Below are positions 46,938 through 57,090 of a DNA stretch of 64,000 nucleotides, piece by piece. This DNA is from Timema cristinae. Its lineage: Eukaryota; Arthropoda; Insecta; Phasmatodea; Timematidae. The DNA is taken from NCBI GenBank assembly GCA_039000515.1, contig JBCFYV010000001.1, positions 12,935,928 to 12,999,927 on the forward strand, in the 5' to 3' direction. The notes beneath the pieces are model-generated. The model was not told the DNA's origin, did not search any database, and was given only the letters and a program-made list of their open reading frames with translations. How positions within the stretch are numbered: position 1 is the stretch's first letter; each line of letters starts with the position of its first letter. The position numbers and the translations under genes were made by a program.

Positions 46938-47174
46938 TTTAAGCACTTCGCCTCACTATCTGTTCAGGCTATACATATATGTACTAATTAGGGTTTAGGA
47001 AAGTTGAATTTAGAATAAGTGTACCACATTTGTGAAGGAAGAGTAGAAAACCATGTAGGAAAAACCACCCTCAGTGCACCCAACCGGGATTGAACCTCGA
47101 TCTACCCATCTTTGGCCATCTAGTCCATTACAAGAGTGATGCTGGCTTAGACCATGTGGCCACCGAAGCGGGTG
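46938..47174 (-). mobile_element. SINE family A2
   Basis: Minus-strand head CCCGCTTCGGTGGCCACATG, B-box remnant (GGTTCAATCCCGG), body and decayed tail (AGCCTGAACAGATAGTGAGG). Confidence 0.83.
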
Positions 47175-47417
47175 TTACCGAAGTTTACTGTAAAAAAAAA
47201 ATGTTTGTACACTCTTAAATATTCTCCCATGTCCATCCGTAAGAAAAATCAAAGTAGACAAACACACACACGCACACTTAACTATGATCCCACTATGATA
47301 AAAATACAAGAGAATGGGTTGTATCAGACAGTTAAAAACTTTTTATACTTGGTTTGATGTATTCATACAGCACTTTTAATAATAGGTACTACCAATGTCG
47401 ACAATATGATTCTATCA

Positions 47418-47768
47418 TTAAGGGTGTGCGGATAGTTGAAAATTCAAGTTAAAGTCAAGTTTTAGTAGCTCCTCGAATTTTACTTGGAAGATTTTAACTT
47501 AACTCAAAAGATTTGAGTACTCGATTTTTTCTCGGAAATTCCAAGTTTAATTGATTTGATTCCATTTTAAGATATTATTTAATATCAAAGAGAGTTCCTC
47601 ATTATTTCTTTTTGTCTTATTAAAAAAGAATTGTATAATTAAGTTATATTAAATATAATTTAAAAATATGAATGTGAGATATTTATTTTTTTCCTTGAAC
47701 TTGAAAAAAACTTGAAGTTTTCATTCAAACTCGATTTTAAGTGAAAATGACCACTTTCACTCCTAACT
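47418..47768. mobile_element. hAT-like remnant with TARGGGTGTGCG-type end
   Basis: The left end AAGGGTGTGCGGATAGTTGA and inverted right end (AGTTAGGAGTGAAAGTGGTC on the complement) are weakly matched. The interior has two arms rich in CTTGAA/TTCAAG words in inverted order. No target duplication confirmed. Confidence 0.4.
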
Positions 47769-47769
47769 A

Positions 47770-48384
47770 TAATTAATATTTTCCTAAGTTGGCCAATAAT
47801 TTAGGTAAGAAAAACGATACCTGAACACAGGAATTGAACTGTGTTCCTTTCTTTATCAGAGTCAATCTTCACACAATATTATCTTAAATGAAACTGTACA
47901 CCCCAATGTTAAAAACCATCGAGAGTCAACAAAATTCCTGTGTCACATGTCATTTATCAACAAAATAAAACTTGAGTTATGCTACACACAGCTCAGATGT
48001 TCAAAAATGAAATATCACTTTAGATAATATTATATACTGTGGTGTCCAATTTCACAAATCAAAGTCAAAGTAAATTGTATGAAATATTCCCAAAGCTAAA
48101 TCAAAGTCCGGAAATATAAAATAGTAGAAATGTTTAATGTTGGAAATAATAAAGTATTTCTTACTTAAGACACTAAATATAGTTGACAAAAATGTTATAC
48201 TGCAAACACGATTAACATAAATTAAATTACCATAACATTTAATTTCAATTATTTTAAATTGATGTTGTGTAATACATTAATTTTGTGACGTAAATAAAAG
48301 CACAAAATGATATAAAGTGAACATAAATGTGTGGGTTTTAACCTTAAATATTATTATTGACAAAGCTTCATATATTTTTTTATC
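47770..48384. other. AT-rich stretch without recognisable feature
   Basis: Nothing assignable; no frame of note. Confidence 0.35.
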
Positions 48385-48615
48385 ACAGTATATTACTACC
48401 GGTTCAGGTTGTATGCATATCTGATTATTACTCTAATAGGGTACGGATGAGTAAGGAAGAATTTCAGAGGTAGTGTACCTGCATTTGCATGAAAGGAGAG
48501 TAGTAAACGAATTAGGAAAAACCATCCTTAGTACACCCGATTGGGAATAAAACCTCGATCACTCTGTCATATCATACAAGAGTGATGTCTTAGACCATTC
48601 AGTGACTGAAGCATG
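48385..48615 (-). mobile_element. SINE A2, diverged
   Basis: Tail (ACCGGTTCAGGTTGTATGC), body (ATGAAAGGAGAGTAGTAAAC) and decayed head (CTTCAGTCACTGAATGGTCT on the minus strand) are in the expected order. Confidence 0.7.
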
Positions 48616-49169
48616 TTTTTTAACGGTTAAATCCAGAATTCTACTTTATTTTTACTTTTGAATTAAAGCTGAAGCTTTGCACCCCTCTATGTATAAATGT
48701 TATACTAGAATAATTCAATCAATAAACATCTCTCAGGTCATACAAAGACTGCAACTGCGACTGGATTTGTAAAATAGAGATCACAACGATTCACTCTTAG
48801 AATCTCAGGTCTAACCCTAAGCGCTAGAAGACAAGTCCGAACTAATCTTAAGAGTCAAAAAACTCAACGCTTCCACAACTATTCTCTAAACACTGCCGGC
48901 GATGTTTGAACCATCCAAACAACAACACAAAACATTCTTGTCTAGCTAGGCCTTGCAAGTTTTAGGATGTAATATAATCCTAATCAAAAATAACGGTGAC
49001 CTTATAGGAACTCATTTTAAAATTGCATCGACTGGATTCAAAGAAAAAAAATGTGATATCAATTTACAAGCAACGTTACACTTGACCTAGGATAAAGCAT
49101 GCTGATGGTTTAAAGGGATTAGTACAGTTTGAGAATAATGAGCGGCCGGTCGCTTGAATCCCAGACTTG

Positions 49170-49250
49170 GAGAGTATAGAGAGTGCGTGAGATAGTAGAG
49201 GAAGCTAGGATGAGATGGTATGGTCATGTAATGAGGATGTTGGAATAGAT
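49170..49250 (+). mobile_element. Short LINE 3' coding fragment
   Basis: GAGGAAGCTAGGATGAGATG and GTCATGTAATGAGGATG match the RLRWYGHVMRM-coding region of the other LINE copies. Part of it (AGTAGAGGAAGCTAGGATGA) is repeated about 65 bp downstream. Confidence 0.6.
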
Positions 49251-49976
49251 TAGACAGTAGAGGAAGCTAGGATGAGGGTATGGTCAATATCTGCTGATGA
49301 GCACAGGATATGTAACTAATCCTTTTGTAGCCTCCTCCACTCTCCATTATCTTCATCCCTTTTATGGAGCAAATAGCTTCCTAAACATCTTGCTGTATGT
49401 GAAGAAACCCATATTTCCCAAACAGTAAAATTAGTTTTAGTTAGTTATATGAGCGTGCAAAATTAAAAATGATTTGTGTTAGTTTCTTTGAATCCAGTGT
49501 TACAGAGTAGTTAAAATGTGTTTCCTTCTAAGCCTAACGCAACATTAAATTTAACAAACCATTCAACAAACAAGTTCACAATTAACAGCAGACAAAGATC
49601 TCTCAAAATAAAGTGGTGCAATTAGTTTAGAGCCAACAACAGCAAGAGGTTGTGCCATGACCTCGATGTCCCTATAGTAGTCCCCTGCCACTGACCAAAG
49701 GACATGATATTTGCTTTTTAAAGCAAATTCAATTCAAGATGTTTACTAGGTCAAACCTTTCCCTAAATTTTGCTAGGCCTACCTCCTAATAGTAACCAAC
49801 TGGCGGGAACTATGCCACACTGAATTTTACAACAGTGCTTGGTGACCTCAATTTAGCCCCTACTGCGGAAACTTGTGATCCTTGAAATGTACACTGCTAC
49901 TTTATGACCCCAACTTTGTCCCTACTGCAGAAATAAAAAAAGCCCTGAAAAGCACAAAACTACTTAGTGATCCTAG

Positions 49977-51141
49977 CAGGGTGTCCAGCCAAACAATACG
50001 GGGTGATTCGAAAACTCTCTATACAAACTTTAATAGGGGGGGGGGACCCCTTTTCTTTGATGAATATATGTATGTACGTGCTAGAGGGCCCCGGTGGACT
50101 GTGCATGCATCAAATGACTATATTTCACCGTCAGTTGTTCTTAACGATTATTTCACATGTGTAGCTTGGAGCATTTCATGGATTCTGTGATGGTTAACAT
50201 GCATCTAGCGTGTGGGGTTGCCAATGGAAATAAAAGAGCTGCTGTAAGACTGTACTGTAAACTGTATACTAACAGACATGTGCCGAACAATCAAACATTT
50301 ACACCGGCAACTGTGTGAAAATGGATCATTACATGAATATGTGCATCGTACCGCTACACTGCAGTGAATAAAAAACGTTACTAACACTTTCTGCCTTTCA
50401 TTCATGTACTCACAGAAACATCTAAGGGTGACATCTGCGAACATACATTCATTAACAAAAAAGGTTTATTTTAGTGTTCTTTATTTCTCATAATGTTTGT
50501 AAAAGAGTTTCGAAACATCCTGTATTTTAAAATTCCCTTATTTTTCCAGAGCCTATATATTTTTCCGGCCACTTTATAATATATAAAAAATATATATATA
50601 TATTACATATGTTACTTTATTAAGAGCGGAACTTAGTGTAATTATAAATTTTGACATCTACAAATTCTGAAATTGTGTCGCTATGAAGAGGTTAAGGGAT
50701 TTCAGCCTAAGGCCTGGGTGCGATCTTAGTTAGATTTCAATGAGATCATATTGAGTTTTAAAATATTGCTTTAAACCAACAGTTTTTAAGATTGTTATGA
50801 GATATATTGTTTTTTAGTTTCTTCTCCATCTAACACTAACAAATTCATGTGCATAGCTTTGTCTAAAGATGGCAGTATAGGGGTGAAAAAACGACACAAA
50901 GTCCCAAGTGAATTTTTAGAATTGAGATTACAATGCTCAACTAAGACAATTGTGTTAAAAAAGAGATTTGCGGTGTGTATTGACTGCAAGAAGAATGTTA
51001 TTTTGACTGTTGTAAAAAAAAAGTTGAGTATTTTTTAATGAATAAGTAAAAAATTCAGAAATTTGGTAAAATTGCTCAACTTTTTTTATGAGAAGCAAAT
51101 TCTTTGATATTTCCTCGTTTTCCAAGTCGCTGGACACCCTG
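49977..51141. mobile_element. DNA transposon with CAGGGTGTCCAGC ends, carrying a nested element
   Basis: Terminal inverted repeats CAGGGTGTCCAGC and complement bound the element. Subterminal AAAATTCCCTTATTTTTCC (left, after the nested insertion) and GGAAAACGAGGAAATATC (right, complement) fit a common family style. A 63-aa frame at 50847-51038 (CSTKTIVLKKRFAVCIDC) has no recognised domain. The superfamily is not certain. Confidence 0.75.
49999..50521 (+). mobile_element. mariner-like element remnant nested in the transposon
   Basis: TA dinucleotides flank inverted ends CGGGGTGATTCGAAAACTCT and the complement of CAGGATGTTTCGAAACTC. From 50199 the plus strand encodes MHLACGVANGNKRAAVRLYC then TNRHVPNNQTFTPATV. 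I recognise this as the N-terminal helix-turn-helix type segment (DUF4817-like) found in many arthropod mariner-type proteins. It is cut short by stops. Confidence 0.78.
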
Positions 51142-51768
51142 CATAACTTAGCCCTTAGTGCAGAAACTGCTGATCCTTGAACTGTACACAGCTACTTAGT
51201 GTCCCTAACTTTGCCCCTACACAGAAACTGTTGAAATCTGTGCAGCCCTGAAATTAACACAATTACTTACTAGCCCTAACTTACCTTCTATAATCTATAG
51301 TTATTGACTTTACAACCCAATTTTTTTTGTACAATATAACACTGTTGATTAAATTTAAACCAAAACATTTTTGTTTGAAAATATTACAATTTGATCAAAT
51401 ATGTTTTTTTTAACTTATATATTGCACTTGAACAATGTGCGTTCTCCTAGCATTTTGTGACAGGACAAAATAAACTATGTATAAATTAACACAAATTACA
51501 ATTACAATTACTTAGGAGCTGTCCATAAACTACATACATATATCAGAGAGGTTGTGGAGTAGTTCTCGGTGTGATGAGGGAGGGGGGTAGAGGGGAGGGT
51601 GGGAGGTGTGACACCACATAACAATTAAAAGCATATCAGGCAGCATTCTGTGTTAATAAACCTGACTATGTGCAAGTATAAATAAATCCCGATCAACTAA
51701 TCAAATTGATCATCGAGCTTGGTGAAAATATATACAAACACATTTCAATAGAAGCATTATATAGGCCA

Positions 51769-52150
51769 GAGGTTCCCAAACATTTTGGGTCCGCGACTCC
51801 CTCGATCTCTTGAAATTTGTATGCCTCTTGCGAGTAAAATAATATTATGTATGCAGAATACGTCTTTATATGCCATGCTTTATGCATACACATGACACAA
51901 AATTTGTTTCCATGAGACTTAAAAATTACTAAAACATTAACTAAAACCTTTATGAAATCATTTTAAAATTAAATAATTTAAAAAACTTTAAACAAACAAA
52001 GTAAAAAAGTAATGCATATTACAGTTTTTTTTACACGAGACTTAAAAATTAGTAAAACCGTGTAACATTAATTATTATGAAATCATTTTAAAATTGAATT
52101 AATATTTAAATTTAAATAATTTTAAAAAAACATTACAAAAATTAAATAAA
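51769..52150. mobile_element. Possible hAT end followed by a diverged tandem duplication
   Basis: CAGAGGTTCCCAAACATTTT at 51769 is a typical hAT-like terminus, but no opposite end was found. Two copies of a 115-120 bp AT-rich segment follow (51905-52025, 52028-52150), each with GAGACTTAAAAATTA and TGAAATCATTTTAAAATTRA. Confidence 0.45.
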
Positions 52151-52199
52151 AAAAAGTAATGCGTAGGAAATTACTTTTATAAAACAACCAAGCAGTCAG

Positions 52200-53074
52200 T
52201 TTTAACCTCACCCTTCTTAATGGGATGGATGGGTTACTTCGTTAGCGGTAGTGCGCGATGCATAAACACTGCATGTGCAGTTAGCGTGTCTGTCGGGTCT
52301 ACTATGTGAATGGTGGGTTTTGTTTGAAATTAAAAAAATAAAAATATCTGTCATTCTTGGTGAGGTACATGGTTCCCCTGGCCGATATAAAGAGGGTGTA
52401 AAAAAATAATAAAAAATTAACGTAACTAAGTTTATGGATAGCCCCTTATTAAAACAATAATTTTGAGCTACATCTTAAATGCTGGTCATATGACCTAATA
52501 TTGCCCGCCTGTCCCTGTGGGCTAGGCCCGGTTAGACTAAAAAATATGTGATTATAGTTTATTTATCTAAAAAAAAAAGAACAATAAGTTCACCGTTGTC
52601 ATAAATTATTTTGACAATATTAATACTGTAAATGCTAACATTATTTACAGATAAAAAAAATTATAACATTTGAATCACTTAATACATATTATATATTGCT
52701 TTACATTTTATTCTATATGTAATTTAGGTTTTAAGCTATGCACACAGAGTTTCGATATGCAAATATCGCCAACCCTGGCTTACAAATTGTTATTATATTA
52801 ATAAATTAAGTTATGTATATATTTTTTTTACTTGTGCACATTGTTTTAAAAAAACTTTTATGTGGACGATCAATCACTAAGGCATCCTTTGTTAAGTCAT
52901 GTGATATATTATTTCACATAAGAACAATGGAAAGATTGTAGTATAATAATTGTAATAAATGTGGAGTTTTTAGTGATCTGAGCAAGTTAGGAACCATATC
53001 TCTGGAATAACCTTGAGATGAGTACTTGTAATACATTCTAGTGCGAGGACAAACCTAACGCCTGTCATTTTAAC
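52200..53074. other. AT-rich stretch without recognisable feature
   Basis: No credible frame; no matched repeat. Confidence 0.35.
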
Positions 53075-53462
53075 CAGGGCTGTGAAGTCGGAGTAGTGGG
53101 GTCGTAAACGATTTTGGGTGGATTTGGAGTCGGTAAAAATGTAGAAACTCCTACTCTGGCTTCAAAATAAAATCTTATAATATTATAACAAAAAAATGAT
53201 AAATATATGATTTTAATTTTATACTTTTTAATTCCTTAAGACCAATATTTGTAATTTGGATTGATTAGTTTATTGAAATTTAAATTCACAATGGTAAAGA
53301 AGCTTACCATGAATTAATTTGTATTGGAGCATTTTACTGCAGTAGATTTGTTATTGCTAATTTATAATAATATATATATATTAGCAATTCATGAAGGAGT
53401 CGGAAAGTAGAAAATAGATGAGTTGGGAGTTGAAGGCTAGGCATACCGACTCCACAACCCTG
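53075..53462. mobile_element. hAT-like MITE
   Basis: Ends CAGGGCTGTGAAGTCGGAG and the complement of CAGGGTTGTGGAGTCGG, flanked by ATTTTAAC and ATATTAAC (7 of 8 identical, the expected 8-bp duplication). Non-coding and AT-rich. It is related to 30649-31010. Confidence 0.88.
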
Positions 53463-53905
53463 ATATTAACACTGAGGATAAAACTTAATTTTAAACATTA
53501 CCTATGAGAAGGTGTACAATAAATGTGCTCTAAAGTATTTAATGATTATATAAAAATTTAGATCAATTACCAACATTTTGATTTACGTTGAATTAATTTA
53601 CATACTTTTGAATTAACATGGAAGGAGTATTACAACAATTTTTTAGAATCGTGGAGTTGAAATTACGTGTCAATAAATTCATACGTGCTGACTGCGGCCA
53701 AGCACGGGTTACCAGATGGTGTTATTAATAAATAATAGCGGTGGAAGCCAATAAAAAAATTTAATATATATATTTACGATGTAAGCCTCTGCCGCTTGGC
53801 GAGACAGCAGATCTCAAGATTATTCCATGACCCCTAGACTTGCAGCACTGCGTGTGGTGGTTTGGCATACTAAACCACCGGGTGAATCAACAGATGGTGA
53901 GTAAT

Positions 53906-54940
53906 GCCAGTTCACTTGACTGTTGATCTAACAATCATAGTCCTAGTGAGTAAGTCGAGTCTCTAAACAATGAACCATACGAGGATGTCGAAGTCCACTT
54001 TTATTTAGAAAAAAAGCTAAACACAAATAAAACTTTGATTTTTTTTTGTTCTTAGATGCTAAAAAACAGCTTGTTTTTTATAATCAAACTTTTAATGTTA
54101 ATTTTGATCAACAAATATAATTAATTTTAAAGATGGGACTCTTGATTCCTTGAATCCTAAAATCTTCAAAAAATTCACTGTTCATAAAAAATCTCAATAT
54201 GATATCTTGAAAACAATTATGAAGTCCTTGCCCTCCAATAACAATTTAAATCAATTGGTAAAAGGAATTATTAAATAGACTAGTGTAGTTAGGAGAGTAA
54301 AAAATCACAAAAAAGGACAAAATTCTATTAATATTTATTAATGTAAAAAAAAAAAGATGTCTTTATTGTTAGACATAATATAAATGACTAACAAATTATC
54401 ATTTGTGGGTAGCACCAAACTTTAAACAACTTTTTTTGAATTAAATATTTCACTCTAACTAAAATTGTATATTTCTTAAAGATTCAAAGATTTGAAATTC
54501 GAAAGAAAATTTAAGATTATGATTCGATAAATATATAGGATTCAATCCATCACTAATTAACTTGTTTTGTTCCAATTTTTTTCTGTCCCAAATTGATAAA
54601 TGGAATATTATATAAGAGGCACAGTTATTCAATTTGATACTTTAAAATTAATTGTATTGTACATTTATCCACAATGAAACACAAATTGAAAATAAAGGTG
54701 TATTTTAGTTGTAAATTATCTATCATACTCATTGAAGCAGTAAAATCTGTTTTAAAACCTAAGTTGAAGGTAACAAAGTTTTGAACAACCCTACTAAACA
54801 ATCTCTACCAGTTAACTCAGTCAAACGGAGCCAGTGCGGGCAGTTGTGTTGATCTATCGTCTAATCCTGGCAAAGAGTCCATACATGTGTCAATACCCCA
54901 ACGATACGTCTGTTAGATCCTATTAGACAAGTGAACTGGC
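53906..54940. mobile_element. Candidate element bounded by inverted repeats
   Basis: GCCAGTTCACTTGACT with GATCTAACA at the left recurs inverted at 54913-54940 (complement GCCAGTTCACTTGTCT, GATCTAACA). The 1-kb interior is AT-rich, has no transposase and contains a smaller MITE-like segment (54128-54560). No target duplication was clear. Confidence 0.5.
54128..54560. mobile_element. MITE-like segment with RAWGATGG ends
   Basis: Ends AAAGATGGGACTCTTGATTC and the complement of TAGTGATGGATTGAATCC. The interior matches the repeat downstream of SPRYD7 (33814-34300). Confidence 0.5.
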
Positions 54941-55154
54941 CAAAAGCTACTCAGTGCTCAACGGCGAGACAGGCTACCAACAATCGCGCTCTAAACGCAA
55001 GAGAAATATCTTTGGTAAGTATCTAAATAATAACAGCGGGTATTTGTGGGTTTGCTTAAGTACTCACCGAGGTTTTTTACTCATCCATGTCCTCTTGGTA
55101 CAAACCCACACTACTACCCACTAACTGCTCACACTTGTATCAACAACGTAGCAT

Positions 55155-55528
55155 ATTTCTTCGATTCTAAAACGCACCTTAATTTTTCAGTCCCACCAAC
55201 AGAAAAAAGCTTTGATTTTAAGGAAAAAAAATATCTAAAATACTCTATAAGAAATAATTTAATTATAGAATTAAATTTACTAACAAAATTAGTTTTTTTT
55301 TTTTTTATCAGTAGTTATGTTACTCTCATTCCCTTCTGAATCAGTATGTCTGATTTTTCCGAGCCATCTTCATCTTCACTATTCCATAGTATATCATCTT
55401 CTGAACCATAGAGAGCATTGGTCAAAAAAGAACTGCGGTTCTAGGACACCATCGATTCTAAGACGCACCCCGTTTTTAGAGATATTCAAAGTGGTAAAAA
55501 TGTGCGTCTTAAAATTGAAGAAATACGG
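55155..55528 (-). mobile_element. MITE derived from a pogo-like element
   Basis: Inverted ends CATATTTCTTCGATTCTAAA and the complement of CCGTATTTCTTCAATTTTAA. The minus-strand interior encodes an acidic tail, NALYGSEDDILWNSEDEDGS. This is similar in style to the C-termini of pogo/Tc5-type transposases and probably a relic of the parent. TA may flank both ends. Confidence 0.6.
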
Positions 55529-55529
55529 T

Positions 55530-56772
55530 AAAAACTACCACTCATCTATGGGGAGATCCCACCAAAACAATGTGACATGTGATCTGGCATGCATCTTCAG
55601 GTTACACTAATGTAAACATACGAGTCAGCGCCCAGTAAAGTGGCGCAAGTGGTTTCTCAACACACGCCATGTCAGTGTTTGACGAGTGCTGCATGCGCCA
55701 CCTGTCACATGATATGGGCAAGATAGTTCACTTAATTTGTTGACATTTGTTTAGATTACTATTAAAAGACATTCTTTAGGTGACAAACAGTCCTAAAGTT
55801 TGTTTACTTGTTTTAAAATCACAGGTTCAATTTTCATTAATGTTTCACTCTCTTCTGCCGAAGAAGAGGACTAATTTAACCAAAAATTTGATAGTTATAT
55901 GTGTGTTGTGTTTTAATTGTGAACTTTAATGCCTAAAGTTTTCTGGTAAGTGTGTAGGACTTGCTCTTCTAACTGTTTTTCAATGTTTAATCTAAAATAG
56001 CCATTTTCCCTTTATTGATAATAAAATAGTAAAATGATTGAAATTTTTCTAGATACATATTTAACTTTATAAAACATTCTAAGCACCACATTTTTATATT
56101 TTCTCGCCAAAAATCATGCACCCAAAAGAGTTGTTTCCTGTGATCCCTATCAATTTATTGAATAATAATGCCTCAATTCAATAATATCAAATCAAACATT
56201 ATTACTAAATGATTGCTGATAAATCATTTCGGTGTGCTTTAAGTCACACGTAAGTATCGTCACCGTCATATTTATGCGTTACTGCCAGATTACGTGTAGT
56301 ATCATTTTGGTGGGCATTCCTAGTATAGCAGTACAAGATATGTTTCGTCGACTTGGAAACCTTCATTTGGTCCAAGTACTTAGCTATTCCTAGAATGTGT
56401 TACGTATCAACCTTAGAGCAAGCTCTACGTATTCCACACAACCTAAAACGAAAAGGGCACTTACACTCAGATCTGTTACATAGAGCTATACACATTAAAC
56501 TTTTAACGCTAAGAATAAGAACGGCTAATAATGAGGCAGCGAAAAGTCTTGTGTAAGAAGTCACTTTGCACTAAAAAAAAAAAAAAAAAGTCAGTTACAT
56601 CATACAAAGAACTAGCAACTATTCATAACTTATACTAAATGCCAACGAAACAATAACTAAGATAACCCTGTTGTCTAATAAATATCACCGAGATGATATG
56701 GCACACCCGCATTACACCATTTCGTCGTGGTGGCAACAGCATGCATCTCTCCTACTTTACGTGACCAGAGAT
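55530..56772. other. Intergenic stretch downstream of the sulfotransferase
   Basis: Lies 3' of the minus-strand sulfotransferase gene, so part may be its 3' UTR. No exon, repeat pair or hairpin could be assigned. A poly(A) run lies near 56572-56589. Confidence 0.35.
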
Positions 56773-57090
56773 TCAATGGCCGGTGTGATTGTCTTGCGCT
56801 ATCACCTGGTCCCAGTTGAACACTTCGCTCCCTCTCCCCGGCAACTCCCCCAGATGACTGAACCTCTCCCGGAACTGAGAGTCCTTGGCGCGGAGCCGGG
56901 CGAACCGTTCATTCATCAGTTTTCTGGCAAACGCATACAGCTCCAAGTCAAGAGAATTGAGACTTCGGATGATGTCCATCTGGCTGTCACGGAGGATGGA
57001 GATCGTCGCGCCCGACAGCGTTGTGTTGTGTTGCTCAAAAGGTACTGCGAATCTCAGGTTGAACGTTTCCTCAAACACATACTGACTCAC
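56773..57090 (-). CDS. Hs6st: Sulfotransferase exon 4 (C-terminal)
   Basis: Acceptor TTATAAAG on the minus strand. Encodes VSQYVFEETFNLRFAVPFEQ, HNTTLSG and a basic helical tail (ARKLMNERFARLRAKDSQFR), then DNHTGH and stop. Confidence 0.93.
   Translation of the reverse strand: MSQYVFEETFNLRFAVPFEQHNTTLSGATISILRDSQMDIIRSLNSLDLELYAFARKLMNERFARLRAKDSQFRERFSHLGELPGRGSEVFNWDQVIAQDNHTGH

Larger units (their letters stand above)
49800..51300. repeat. Tandem array of about 62-70 bp units, interrupted by a transposon
   Basis: Units carrying CCCTACTGCRGAAA, CCTTGAA.TGTACAC and GCTACTTAGTG occur at about 49840-49976 and resume at 51142-51290. The third unit is cut in two by the 1.17-kb element at 49977-51141. 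There are about five diverged units in total. Confidence 0.75.
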
